Origin: Achromobacter insuavis
Lineage (GTDB): Bacteria; Pseudomonadota; Gammaproteobacteria; Burkholderiales; Burkholderiaceae_B
Reading direction: 5' to 3'
NCBI RefSeq assembly: GCF_902859645.1
Contig: NZ_CADIJR010000020.1
Location: 1 to 64,000 of the forward strand
Length of the DNA: 64,000 nt
Of the stretch, positions 9,297 to 15,937 are shown piece after piece. The notes beneath the pieces are model-generated. The model was not told the origin of the DNA. It made no database searches and saw nothing but the letters and a program-made list of their open reading frames with translations. The translations under genes were made by a program, and so were the position numbers. The first letter of the stretch is position 1; every line of letters begins with the position of its first letter.

Positions 9297-9827
9297 ATGA
9301 GCGACTGCCGAGTCTCGCCGGTCGCGCCGGGCACCCGCCCGGCCCTGGCCGAAATGGAAGCGCGCATCGCGGCCGCGCGCGGCCGCATCTCGCCGCTGTA
9401 TCAGGTGCTGCTGAACAGCCCCGCCGTGGTGCAGGGCTGGGAAGCGATGCTGACCGCGATCCGCCTGAACACGTCGCTGTCGCCGCGGGTGCGCGAGCTG
9501 ATCATCCTGCGCGTGGCGACGCTGAACAACGCGCCCTACGAGTTCGACGCGCACGTGCCGCACGCCCTGGCGGCGGGCATGCCGCAGGCGGTGGTGGACC
9601 AGTTGCGCGGCGGGCCGCGCGCGGACGCGGTGCAGGGGCTGGAGGCGGGCGAGGCCGACGTGCTGGCCCTGACCGACGCCATGACCCGCGACATCGAGGT
9701 GCCGGACGCGCTGTTCGCGCCGCTGCGGGCGCGCTACAACGACCAGGAACTGGTCGAGTTGACCGCGACGGTGGCGGCCTACAACATGGTGTCGCGCTTC
9801 CTGGTGGCGTTGCGCGTCGGGCACTGA
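9297..9827 (+). CDS. Carboxymuconolactone decarboxylase (CMD/AhpD-like) family protein
   Basis: 176-aa CMD-superfamily protein. The core helix is visible as SLSPRVRELIILRVATLNNAPYEFDAHVPHA. It has the conserved Glu and His of the family but no Cys pair, so it is not an AhpD-type thiol peroxidase; it belongs to the Cys-less group often found in aromatic or lactone operons. The ATG at 9297 is 2 bp past the Bug stop, implying coupled translation. The actual reaction, decarboxylation or other, cannot be told from sequence. Confidence 0.82.
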   Translation: MSDCRVSPVAPGTRPALAEMEARIAAARGRISPLYQVLLNSPAVVQGWEAMLTAIRLNTSLSPRVRELIILRVATLNNAPYEFDAHVPHALAAGMPQAVVDQLRGGPRADAVQGLEAGEADVLALTDAMTRDIEVPDALFAPLRARYNDQELVELTATVAAYNMVSRFLVALRVGH

Positions 9828-9839
9828 AAGGAGCTTTGC

Positions 9840-10403
9840 ATGGACAAGACGGTATTGCTGGTGTCGCTGGGCGAGCGTTTCGACGCGGCGCGCGCGGCCG
9901 ACATGGCGCAACGCCTGACCGAGGGCCTGGACGGCGTGCGGCTGCGCGCTTTCGCCGCGGTCGAAGAGGATGACACCTACGTGTACGTCGACGGCGACGC
10001 CGCCGGCCAGCCGGAGGTGCAGGCCCGGCTGGCCGAGCTGTTCCCGGGGGCGCAGGCGCGCGTGCTGCACCTGACCCTGGACCTGGCCGGCGCCTCGGCC
10101 GGCGCCCACGCGCCCTGGCACTACATCGTCGAGACCGACGTGCTGCCCGAGGCCGAGGCGGACCTGAATGCCTGGTACGACCAGGAACACCTGCCGGGGC
10201 TGGCCTCGGTGCCCGGCACCGTGCGCGCGCAGCGCTACGAGTGCCGCGACCAGGGGCCGCGCTATCTGGCCTGCTATGACCTGGAGACGCGCGAGACCTT
10301 CGGCAGCCCGCCGTGGCTGGCGGTGCGCGCCACCGACTGGAGCAGCCGGGTGCGGCCGTCGTTCCGCAACACGCGCCGCACCATGTTCCAGAAGATTCTT
10401 TGA
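9840..10403 (+). CDS. EthD/DUF4286-like dimeric alpha-beta barrel protein
   Basis: 187-aa protein of unknown function. The C-terminal half (about residues 93-187) has the small ferredoxin-like dimeric alpha/beta barrel signature YIVETDVLPEAEADLNAWYD followed by EHLPGLASVPG, as in EthD and DUF4286 proteins. The N-terminal half looks like a more diverged second copy of the same fold. It follows the CMD-like gene by 12 bp with an AAGGAG ribosome site. Proteins of this type often ride with catabolic enzymes, and some act as small isomerases or cyclases, but no reaction is assigned. Confidence 0.6.
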   Translation: MDKTVLLVSLGERFDAARAADMAQRLTEGLDGVRLRAFAAVEEDDTYVYVDGDAAGQPEVQARLAELFPGAQARVLHLTLDLAGASAGAHAPWHYIVETDVLPEAEADLNAWYDQEHLPGLASVPGTVRAQRYECRDQGPRYLACYDLETRETFGSPPWLAVRATDWSSRVRPSFRNTRRTMFQKIL

Positions 10404-10426
10404 CATAGAAGAACGAGGAGACAACG

Positions 10427-11314
10427 ATGAGCAAGCGATGGGCGAAGGTGGTGCTGTGGGGCGCGCTGAGCGCGGCCGGGGTGTCGCTGGCCGCGCAGGC
10501 CGCGCCGACGCCTGCCGCGGCAGCGGCTGCCGACAAGGTCGAGCGGGTCACGGTGCTGCCGGGCAACGGCGCCCGCATCGAGGTGCTGGTGCAGGGCCAG
10601 GGCCCGGCCCTGGTGCTGCTGCCGTCGCGCGGCCGCGGCCAGGAGGATTTCGATGACCTGGCGGCGCGCCTGGCGCAGGCCGGCTACCGCGTGCTGCGAC
10701 CCGAGCCGCGCGGCATCGGCGGCAGCAGCGGGCCGATGAAGGACATCACGCTGCACGACCTGGGCAACGACATGGCGGCGGTGATCCGCGATGTCGCCAA
10801 ACAACCGGTGGTGATGATCGGGCACGCGTTCGGCAACTGGGTGGCGCGCACTACGGGCGTGGACCACCCCGACCTGGTGCGCGGCGTGGTGATCGTGGCG
10901 GCCGCGGCCAAGAAGTACCCCGCCGGCCTGAGCGAGCACGTCGATCGCAGCGCCGACCTGTCGCTGCCCGACGCCGAGCGCCTCAAGTCGATCCAGTACG
11001 CCTTCTTCGCGCCGGGCCATGACGCCAGCGTCTGGCTCAACGGCTGGTACCCCGAGGTCAGCGAGAGCCAGCGCCTGGCCGGCAAGGCCACGCGCCAGTC
11101 GGACTGGTGGTCGGGCGGCAGCAAGCCGCTGCTCGACCTGCAGGCGGGCGCCGACCTGTTCAAGCCGGAATCGACCCGCAACGAGATCCGCGACGAATTC
11201 GGCGAGCGTGTCTCCGTGGTGGTGATCCCGGGCGCCGGCCATGCGCTGGTGCCGGAGGAGCCGCAGGCGGTGGCCGACGCCATCGTGCGCTGGGAAAAGT
11301 CGCTCAAGCCCTGA
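10427..11314 (+). CDS. Exported alpha/beta-hydrolase-fold protein with Ala at the nucleophile position
   Basis: 295 aa. A signal peptide (about residues 1-25, ending AAQAAPTPA) predicts export. The body is an alpha/beta hydrolase (cap entry PEPRGIGGSSGPM, final His272 in IPGAGHALVPEEP). The nucleophile elbow, normally G-H-S-x-G, reads IGHAFGNWVAR, so the catalytic Ser is Ala134. The GAGGAG ribosome site before the ATG matches that of the Bug gene. It is the last gene of the LysR-linked operon and is followed by a strong terminator. It may use a different chemistry or be a binding protein; a Ser-type esterase activity is unlikely. Confidence 0.82.
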   Translation: MSKRWAKVVLWGALSAAGVSLAAQAAPTPAAAAAADKVERVTVLPGNGARIEVLVQGQGPALVLLPSRGRGQEDFDDLAARLAQAGYRVLRPEPRGIGGSSGPMKDITLHDLGNDMAAVIRDVAKQPVVMIGHAFGNWVARTTGVDHPDLVRGVVIVAAAAKKYPAGLSEHVDRSADLSLPDAERLKSIQYAFFAPGHDASVWLNGWYPEVSESQRLAGKATRQSDWWSGGSKPLLDLQAGADLFKPESTRNEIRDEFGERVSVVVIPGAGHALVPEEPQAVADAIVRWEKSLKP

Positions 11315-11334
11315 CGGCCGCGTCTGGCATGGGC

Positions 11335-11366
11335 AAAAAAAAGCAGCCCCGCGGGGCTGCTTTTTT
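11335..11366. terminator. Bidirectional intrinsic terminator between hydrolase operon and argF
   Basis: An A-run, a perfect G+C-rich hairpin (GCAGCCCC/GGGGCTGC) and a T-run. It is symmetric, so it can end both the plus-strand catabolic operon and the minus-strand argD-argF transcript, whose last gene stops 15 bp away. Confidence 0.9.
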
Positions 11367-11380
11367 CATGGGCGCGCCGC

Positions 11381-12322
11381 TTACTTGAGCTGGCCCAGCA
11401 GCAGGAATTCCATCAGCGCCTTCTGCACGTGCAGGCGGTTCTCGGCCTCATCCCAGACCACGCTCTGCGGGCCGTCGATGACTTCGCCGGTGACTTCCTC
11501 GCCGCGGTGGGCGGGCAGGCAGTGCATGAACACGGCCTGGGGATCGGCGGCGGCCATCATCTCGGCGTCCACGCACCAGTCGGCGAAGGCGGCGCGGCGC
11601 TCTTCGTTCTCGGCCTCGTAGCCCATGCTGGTCCAGACGTCGGTGGTGACCAGGTGCGCGCCCTGGCAGGCCTGCATCGGGTCCTTGAACTGGCGCAGCA
11701 CCTTGTCGGACGGCGAACCGATGCGGGCGGCTTCGAGCTCGTAGCCGGCCGGGGTCGACACATGCAGCGTGAAGCCCAGCATCTCGGCGGCCTGCAGCCA
11801 GGTGTAGGCCATGTTGTTGGCGTCACCGACCCAGGCGACCGTCTTGCCGGCGATGGGGCCGCGGTGCTCGATGTAGGTGAAGATGTCCGCCAGGATCTGG
11901 CAGGGGTGGAATTCGTTGGTCAGGCCGTTGATCACGGGCACGCGCGAGTGCGAGGCGAAGCGCTCGATGCGGGTCTGCTCGAACGTGCGGATCATGACGA
12001 TGTCAACCATGCGCGAGATGACGCGCGCGGTGTCCTCGATGGGCTCGGAGCGGCCCAGCTGGGAATCATTGGAGGTCAGGTTGATGACCGAGCCGCCCAT
12101 CTGGTACATGCCGGCCTCGAACGAGACGCGGGTACGGGTGCTGGCCTTTTCGAACACCATCGCCAGCGTGCGGTCGTGCAGCGGCATGTGGGGTTCGTAA
12201 CGCTTGAATTTTTCCTTGATCAGCCGCGCGCGGTCCAGCACGTAGGCGATCTCGGCGGACGAGAAGTCCTTGAACTGCAGAAAGTGCCGCAAGGGGCCGT
12301 TTTGAGTCGTGGGAGGAGTCAT
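11381..12322 (-). CDS. argF: Ornithine carbamoyltransferase
   Basis: 313 aa; converts ornithine and carbamoyl phosphate to citrulline in arginine synthesis. The carbamoyl-phosphate motif (EKASTRTRVSFE), the HPCQ motif (NEFHPCQILADIF) and the ornithine-binding HCLPAHRG are all intact. The ATG at 12322 (MTPPTTQNG) was chosen; another ATG lies six codons upstream at 12340. Neither has a good ribosome site. It follows argD on the same strand with a 56-bp gap and is probably cotranscribed with it. Confidence 0.96.
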   Translation of the reverse strand: MTPPTTQNGPLRHFLQFKDFSSAEIAYVLDRARLIKEKFKRYEPHMPLHDRTLAMVFEKASTRTRVSFEAGMYQMGGSVINLTSNDSQLGRSEPIEDTARVISRMVDIVMIRTFEQTRIERFASHSRVPVINGLTNEFHPCQILADIFTYIEHRGPIAGKTVAWVGDANNMAYTWLQAAEMLGFTLHVSTPAGYELEAARIGSPSDKVLRQFKDPMQACQGAHLVTTDVWTSMGYEAENEERRAAFADWCVDAEMMAAADPQAVFMHCLPAHRGEEVTGEVIDGPQSVVWDEAENRLHVQKALMEFLLLGQLK

Positions 12323-12378
12323 GGTGATGTCGCAGGTCATTGGGCCCGGACGGGCTCGTGGCCCGGGCGGGAGGTTGA

Positions 12379-13560
12379 TTATGGATGTTCGGCCAGGAAC
12401 TGTCGAATCAGCGGCGCCAGGATGTCGACGACCTGGTCGGCTTCGGCGCGCGACAGGACCAGCGGCGGCAGCAGGCGGACGACGCGGTCGCGGGTGACGT
12501 TGATCAGGAGGCCCGCTTCCAGGGCGCGCAGCGCCAGCACGCCACAGGGACGGGTCAGCTCGATGCCCAGCATCAGGCCGCGCCCGCGCACCTCGGCCAC
12601 GCCGGGCAGGCCGGCCAGTTCCTGCGCCAGCCGCGCCTTCAGGTGGCCGCCGACGGCATGGGCGTTGTCCAGCAGGTGTTCCGATTCCAGCGCGTCCAGC
12701 ACCGCCAGGCCGGCCGCGCAGACCAGCGGGCCGCCGCCGAAGGTGGTGCCATGGCTGCCGGGGGTGAAGACGCCCGCCGCGGGGCCGGCGGCCAGCATCG
12801 CGCCGATCGGCACGCCGCCGGCCAGGCCCTTGGCCAGGGTCATGACGTCCGGCACGATGTCGGCCCACTGGTGGGCGAACCATTTGCCGGTGCGGCCGAT
12901 GCCCGACTGGACTTCGTCGATCATCAGCAGCCAGCCGCGCTCGGTGCATAGCTGCCGCACGTCGCGCAGGAAAGCGGCGTCAGAGGGACGGATGCCGCCT
13001 TCGCCCTGCAGCGCTTCCAGCAGCACGGCGGCGACGCGCGGCTCGGCGTCGCCGGCCGCGCGGATCGCGGCGGCGTCGTTGTACGGCACCTGGATGAAGC
13101 CCGAGGGCAGGGGCTCGAAGCCCTTGCGCGCCTTGTCGCTGCCGGTGGCCGCCAGCGTCGCCAGGGTGCGCCCGTGCCAGGACGAATCCATGGTGATGAT
13201 GTGGGCGTGGGTGTTGCCGCGCTGGTAGGCGTAGTAGCGCGCCAGCTTGATGGCGGCCTCGTTGGCCTCGGAGCCGCTGTTGTTGAAGACCACGTCGCGC
13301 ATGCCGGACAGCCGCGCCAGGCGCGCGGCCAGCTCAGTCTGCTGCGGGACTTCGTAGATGTTGGAGGTGTGGATGACGCGCGCGGCCTGCTCGCTGATGG
13401 CCGCGACCAGCCGGGGATGGGCGTGGCCCAGACAGGAGACGCCGATGCCCGCCAGCGCGTCCAGGTACTTGCGGCCCTGCGCGTCCCACAGCCAGACGCC
13501 CTGGCCGTGCGTGAACGCGACCGGCAACCGGGCGTAGATATTGGCCAGAGGCGAGGTCAT
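12379..13560 (-). CDS. argD: Acetylornithine transaminase
   Basis: 393-aa class-III PLP aminotransferase, fourth step of ornithine synthesis. Seen: the PLP phosphate-binding NNSGSEANEAAIKLAR, the Asp-containing LLMIDEVQSGIGRTG and the Schiff-base Lys in MTLAKGLAGGVPIG. A strong AGGAGG ribosome site (RNA reading of 13566-13571) precedes the ATG at 13560 by about 6 nt. It is first of the argD-argF pair on the minus strand and divergent from the DUF3579 gene. No ARG box could be made out with confidence in the 147-bp upstream gap. Confidence 0.95.
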   Translation of the reverse strand: MTSPLANIYARLPVAFTHGQGVWLWDAQGRKYLDALAGIGVSCLGHAHPRLVAAISEQAARVIHTSNIYEVPQQTELAARLARLSGMRDVVFNNSGSEANEAAIKLARYYAYQRGNTHAHIITMDSSWHGRTLATLAATGSDKARKGFEPLPSGFIQVPYNDAAAIRAAGDAEPRVAAVLLEALQGEGGIRPSDAAFLRDVRQLCTERGWLLMIDEVQSGIGRTGKWFAHQWADIVPDVMTLAKGLAGGVPIGAMLAAGPAAGVFTPGSHGTTFGGGPLVCAAGLAVLDALESEHLLDNAHAVGGHLKARLAQELAGLPGVAEVRGRGLMLGIELTRPCGVLALRALEAGLLINVTRDRVVRLLPPLVLSRAEADQVVDILAPLIRQFLAEHP

Positions 13561-13707
13561 CACGGGTCCTCCTGGGCATTTTTCCCTGGGCGAAGCGCCT
13601 TTCGGGACAGGGCAAAGGATCAATCATATACAATTCGCGGCGCGGGGCGCATGTTTGATCACGCCGAAGATCCGGCTCAGTGAAGGGCGTCCCGTAGTGA
13701 AGAATCC

Positions 13708-13998
13708 ATGGCAACTCGCGTCAGACAATTCGTAATTCATGGCGTTACCGAAAGCGGTAGCCGATTTCGCCCCAGCGACTGGGCGGAGCGGCTCGCCGGC
13801 GTAATGGCACAGTTCCGGCCCGCCGGCTGTGCGGGTAACCACCTCACCTATTCGCCCTACGTGCTCCCCGTCGTGATCGACGGCGTGCGCGGCATCGTGG
13901 TCGACCTGCGCTTGCGCGATCTCGAACCGCTGGCGTACAAGTTCGTGGTGGATTTCGCCCGCGACAACCACCTCAAGACGGAAGAACGCGAAATCTAG
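13708..13998 (+). CDS. DUF3579 domain protein
   Basis: 96-aa conserved betaproteobacterial protein of unknown function that I recognise as DUF3579 (MATRVRQFVIHGVTESGSRF ... CGN...SPYVLPV ... LEPLAYKFVVDF). It is soluble, with no signal or TM segment. It is divergent from argD and is followed 16 bp later by its own terminator, so it is probably monocistronic. A TACAAT hexamer at 13629-13634 could be its -10 box, but no convincing -35 is seen. Confidence 0.8.
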   Translation: MATRVRQFVIHGVTESGSRFRPSDWAERLAGVMAQFRPAGCAGNHLTYSPYVLPVVIDGVRGIVVDLRLRDLEPLAYKFVVDFARDNHLKTEEREI

Positions 13999-14013
13999 GC
14001 CAGCCGAAACCAC

Positions 14014-14037
14014 AAAGCGCCCGAACCGGGCGCTTTT
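14014..14037 (+). terminator. Intrinsic terminator after the DUF3579 gene
   Basis: Hairpin AAAGCGCCC-N5-GGGCGCTTT ending in a short T-run, 16 bp after the DUF3579 stop. The converging GntR gene ends at 14141. A second G+C dyad (ACGCCCC at 14064-14070 with GGGGCGT at 14084-14090) lies between them and could serve the minus strand. Confidence 0.85.
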
Positions 14038-14140
14038 CCATTTCAGGCTTGCCACTCCAGGCCACGCCCCATTCGCCGGGGGCGGGGCGTCTCCTACCCG
14101 CGCGCCGCGCCAGCCCGCGCGCCGCCGCGGGGATCGCCCG

Positions 14141-14860
14141 CTACGTGCCGTAGCGGTCGAGGATCTTGCGGATGTCGCGCACGCCCGCGCCGTCCGGACT
14201 GAGCAGCGCGCGCGCCGTGACCGACTCCAGGTGATGCCCCAGCAGATGCAGCACGTGCTTTTCGTCGCGCGCGCGCAGGCCGGCGACGATCTCGCGGTGC
14301 TCGCTGACCGCGCATTCGCTCGAATGCGGCCGGCCGTAAAGCGCCAGGATCAATGAGCAGCGCGACACGATCTCATTGACGTAGCGGGCGTAGACCGCGT
14401 TGCCCGACAGTTCCGCCATCAGGATATGGAATTCGCCCGACAGGCGGATCGATTCGTTGACGCTGTTGCGCGAGCGCGCGGCTTCTTCCTGCGCCACGTG
14501 CTGTTCCAGCCGCGTCAGCCCGGCCTCGGTGACGTGCTGCACCAGCCGGCGCGCGACGTCGCGTTCGAGGCAGCGGCGCGCCTCGAAGATGTCGTGCGCT
14601 TCTTCCAGGCTGGGACGCGCCACCGCCGCGCCGCGATTGGGGCGCAGATCCACCAGGCCTTCGCTGAACAGGCGCGTCAGCACGCCGCGCACGATCGTGC
14701 GGCTGACGCCGAAGCGCTCGCCGATGACGTCTTCGGGCAATTTGTCGCCCGGCAGCAAGGCCTGCTCGATGATCGCTTGCCGCAAGTTTTTGTATACGAT
14801 TTCCGTGCGGTTTACGTCTTTCCGTGCGGGCTCTGGCACCGCGGGAATGGGGGCCGTCAT
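14141..14860 (-). CDS. GntR-family regulator, FadR subfamily (FCD domain)
   Basis: 239 aa. The N-terminal winged HTH (about residues 14-80: KNLRQAIIEQALLPGDKLPE ... FGVSRTIVRGVLTRL) is followed by an all-helical FCD ligand domain with the metal/ligand His residues (EFHILMAEL, SEHREIVAGLRARD). The ATG at 14860 (MTAPIPAVPEP) was chosen although the frame opens upstream. It is divergent from the racemase/ABC/amidohydrolase operon across 247 bp with TTTGTATACAAA-type palindromes, so it is probably the repressor of that operon and of itself. Confidence 0.92.
   Translation of the reverse strand: MTAPIPAVPEPARKDVNRTEIVYKNLRQAIIEQALLPGDKLPEDVIGERFGVSRTIVRGVLTRLFSEGLVDLRPNRGAAVARPSLEEAHDIFEARRCLERDVARRLVQHVTEAGLTRLEQHVAQEEAARSRNSVNESIRLSGEFHILMAELSGNAVYARYVNEIVSRCSLILALYGRPHSSECAVSEHREIVAGLRARDEKHVLHLLGHHLESVTARALLSPDGAGVRDIRKILDRYGT
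14788..14799. promoter_or_regulatory. Operator-like site inside the 5' end of the GntR gene
   Basis: TTTGTATACGAT matches the perfect palindrome at 15078-15089 at 9-10 of 12 positions. It lies within codons about 20-24 of the GntR gene. It could be an autoregulatory site or chance within coding sequence. Confidence 0.3.
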
Positions 14861-15022
14861 CTGGGTCTGATCTCCGATGCCTGCGCGTTCCGGTGGCGGG
14901 AATCTGCCGGCAAACCGCGCCGGTGCGCACTTTTCTAGGTGTGAAACAGCATACACCATCGGCCGCTAAGGGTTAGCGATAGCTTGAAGCGTCGGACCAA
15001 CGGCGTACATTGTCTGCATAAA

Positions 15023-15045
15023 TAGTATACAAACATTTATACAAA
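15023..15045. promoter_or_regulatory. Tandem GTATACAAA / TTATACAAA operator-like boxes
   Basis: Two near-copies of the same box (AGTATACAAA at 15024-15033 and TTTATACAAA at 15036-15045) lie 12 bp apart, about one helical turn, in an A+T-rich island in the divergent gap. With the palindrome at 15078-15089 they suggest a multi-site operator for the neighbouring GntR protein. Confidence 0.5.
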
Positions 15046-15077
15046 ATTCAGGAAGTTGTGGGTTTTGTACGAATGAC

Positions 15078-15089
15078 TTTGTATACAAA
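15078..15089. promoter_or_regulatory. Perfect palindrome TTTGTATACAAA, candidate GntR operator
   Basis: A 12-bp perfect dyad 19 bp before the ATG of the racemase-like gene, where a bound repressor would block transcription of the operon. FadR-subfamily sites are commonly short T-G-T-A-N-A-C-A type dyads, and TTGTATACAA is of that form. Confidence 0.6.
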
Positions 15090-15107
15090 CCATCAGGGGT
15101 TTGATTC

Positions 15108-15851
15108 ATGTCCGCAGCACCCGCCTTCCTTCCCGACTGCCTGGCCGTCACGCCCAGCCGCCTGCTGGTGATCAATGGCAACACCACCGCCGACCTTACC
15201 GCCAGCCTGGCCGAACAGGCGCGCGCCTTTTTCGGCGACGCGGCCCGGGTGCATGCCGTGACGGTGCCGTTCGGGCCCGCCTATATCGCCAGCCGGGCGC
15301 AGGCCGCGGTGTCGGCCCACGCCGTCTGCGAAACCGCCGAGCGCGAGGCCGCCCTGGCCGAGGCCGCCGGCGAGCCGTTTGACGCCTGTCTGCTGGCCTG
15401 TTTCGGCGAGCCCGGCATCGGCGCGGTGCGCGAGCGCCTGCGCATGCCGGTGGCCGGCATGGCCGAGGCCGCCATCTTCACCGCCCTGCAGCGCGGCGAC
15501 CGCTACGCCATCGTGACGGTGGGCCGGCTGTGGCCGGGCATGCTGCGCGAGCAGATCCGCCAGCTCGGGCTGGAGTCGCGCTGCGCCGGCCTGCTGGCGC
15601 TGCCGGGCAACGCGCTCGACTACGTCACGCGCTCGCCCGCGACCATTGCCGCCGTCGGCCAGGCGCTGGACGACGCGGTGGCCTTGGGTGCCGACGTCGT
15701 GATCGTGGCCGGCGCCGCGCTGGCGGGTTTCCTGCCCAGCCTGCCGCGCCTGCCCGCCGTACCCGTGATCGATTCCTACCGCGCCGCGCTGTCGCAAGTG
15801 CAGGCGCTGGCCACGCTCGAGCGCGCGCAGCGCCAGGCGGCGGGCCGCTGA
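15108..15851 (+). CDS. Asp/Glu (hydantoin) racemase superfamily protein, second catalytic Cys replaced
   Basis: 247 aa. The N-terminus RLLVINGNTTADLTASL and the first active-site segment with Cys98 (LLACFGEPGIGAVRERL) are typical of hydantoin-racemase-like enzymes. The second active-site segment, usually G-C-x-G, reads VIVAGAALAGF, so the partner Cys is Ala203. A one-base proton shuttle, a decarboxylase or isomerase role, or a diverged subgroup are possible. It is the first gene after the operator region and lies 86 bp before the ABC receptor gene. Confidence 0.78.
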   Translation: MSAAPAFLPDCLAVTPSRLLVINGNTTADLTASLAEQARAFFGDAARVHAVTVPFGPAYIASRAQAAVSAHAVCETAEREAALAEAAGEPFDACLLACFGEPGIGAVRERLRMPVAGMAEAAIFTALQRGDRYAIVTVGRLWPGMLREQIRQLGLESRCAGLLALPGNALDYVTRSPATIAAVGQALDDAVALGADVVIVAGAALAGFLPSLPRLPAVPVIDSYRAALSQVQALATLERAQRQAAGR

Positions 15852-15937
15852 CCCGCATTGCCGTCCGCCGCCACGCCGGCGGGCGCCGCCGTATTCCCGA
15901 TGTATCCCATACCCAACCGCTAGGGAGAATGCTCATC

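Noticed and set aside
12323-12949. N-terminal extension of ArgF to a 522-codon frame
   Set aside because: It runs inside argD in another frame; ArgF homology starts at the ATG at 12322.
15929-15937. Alternative start ATG for the ABC receptor at 15929
   Set aside because: The AGGGAG ribosome site would be only 1 bp from it; the ATG at 15938 has proper spacing and gives a normal signal peptide.
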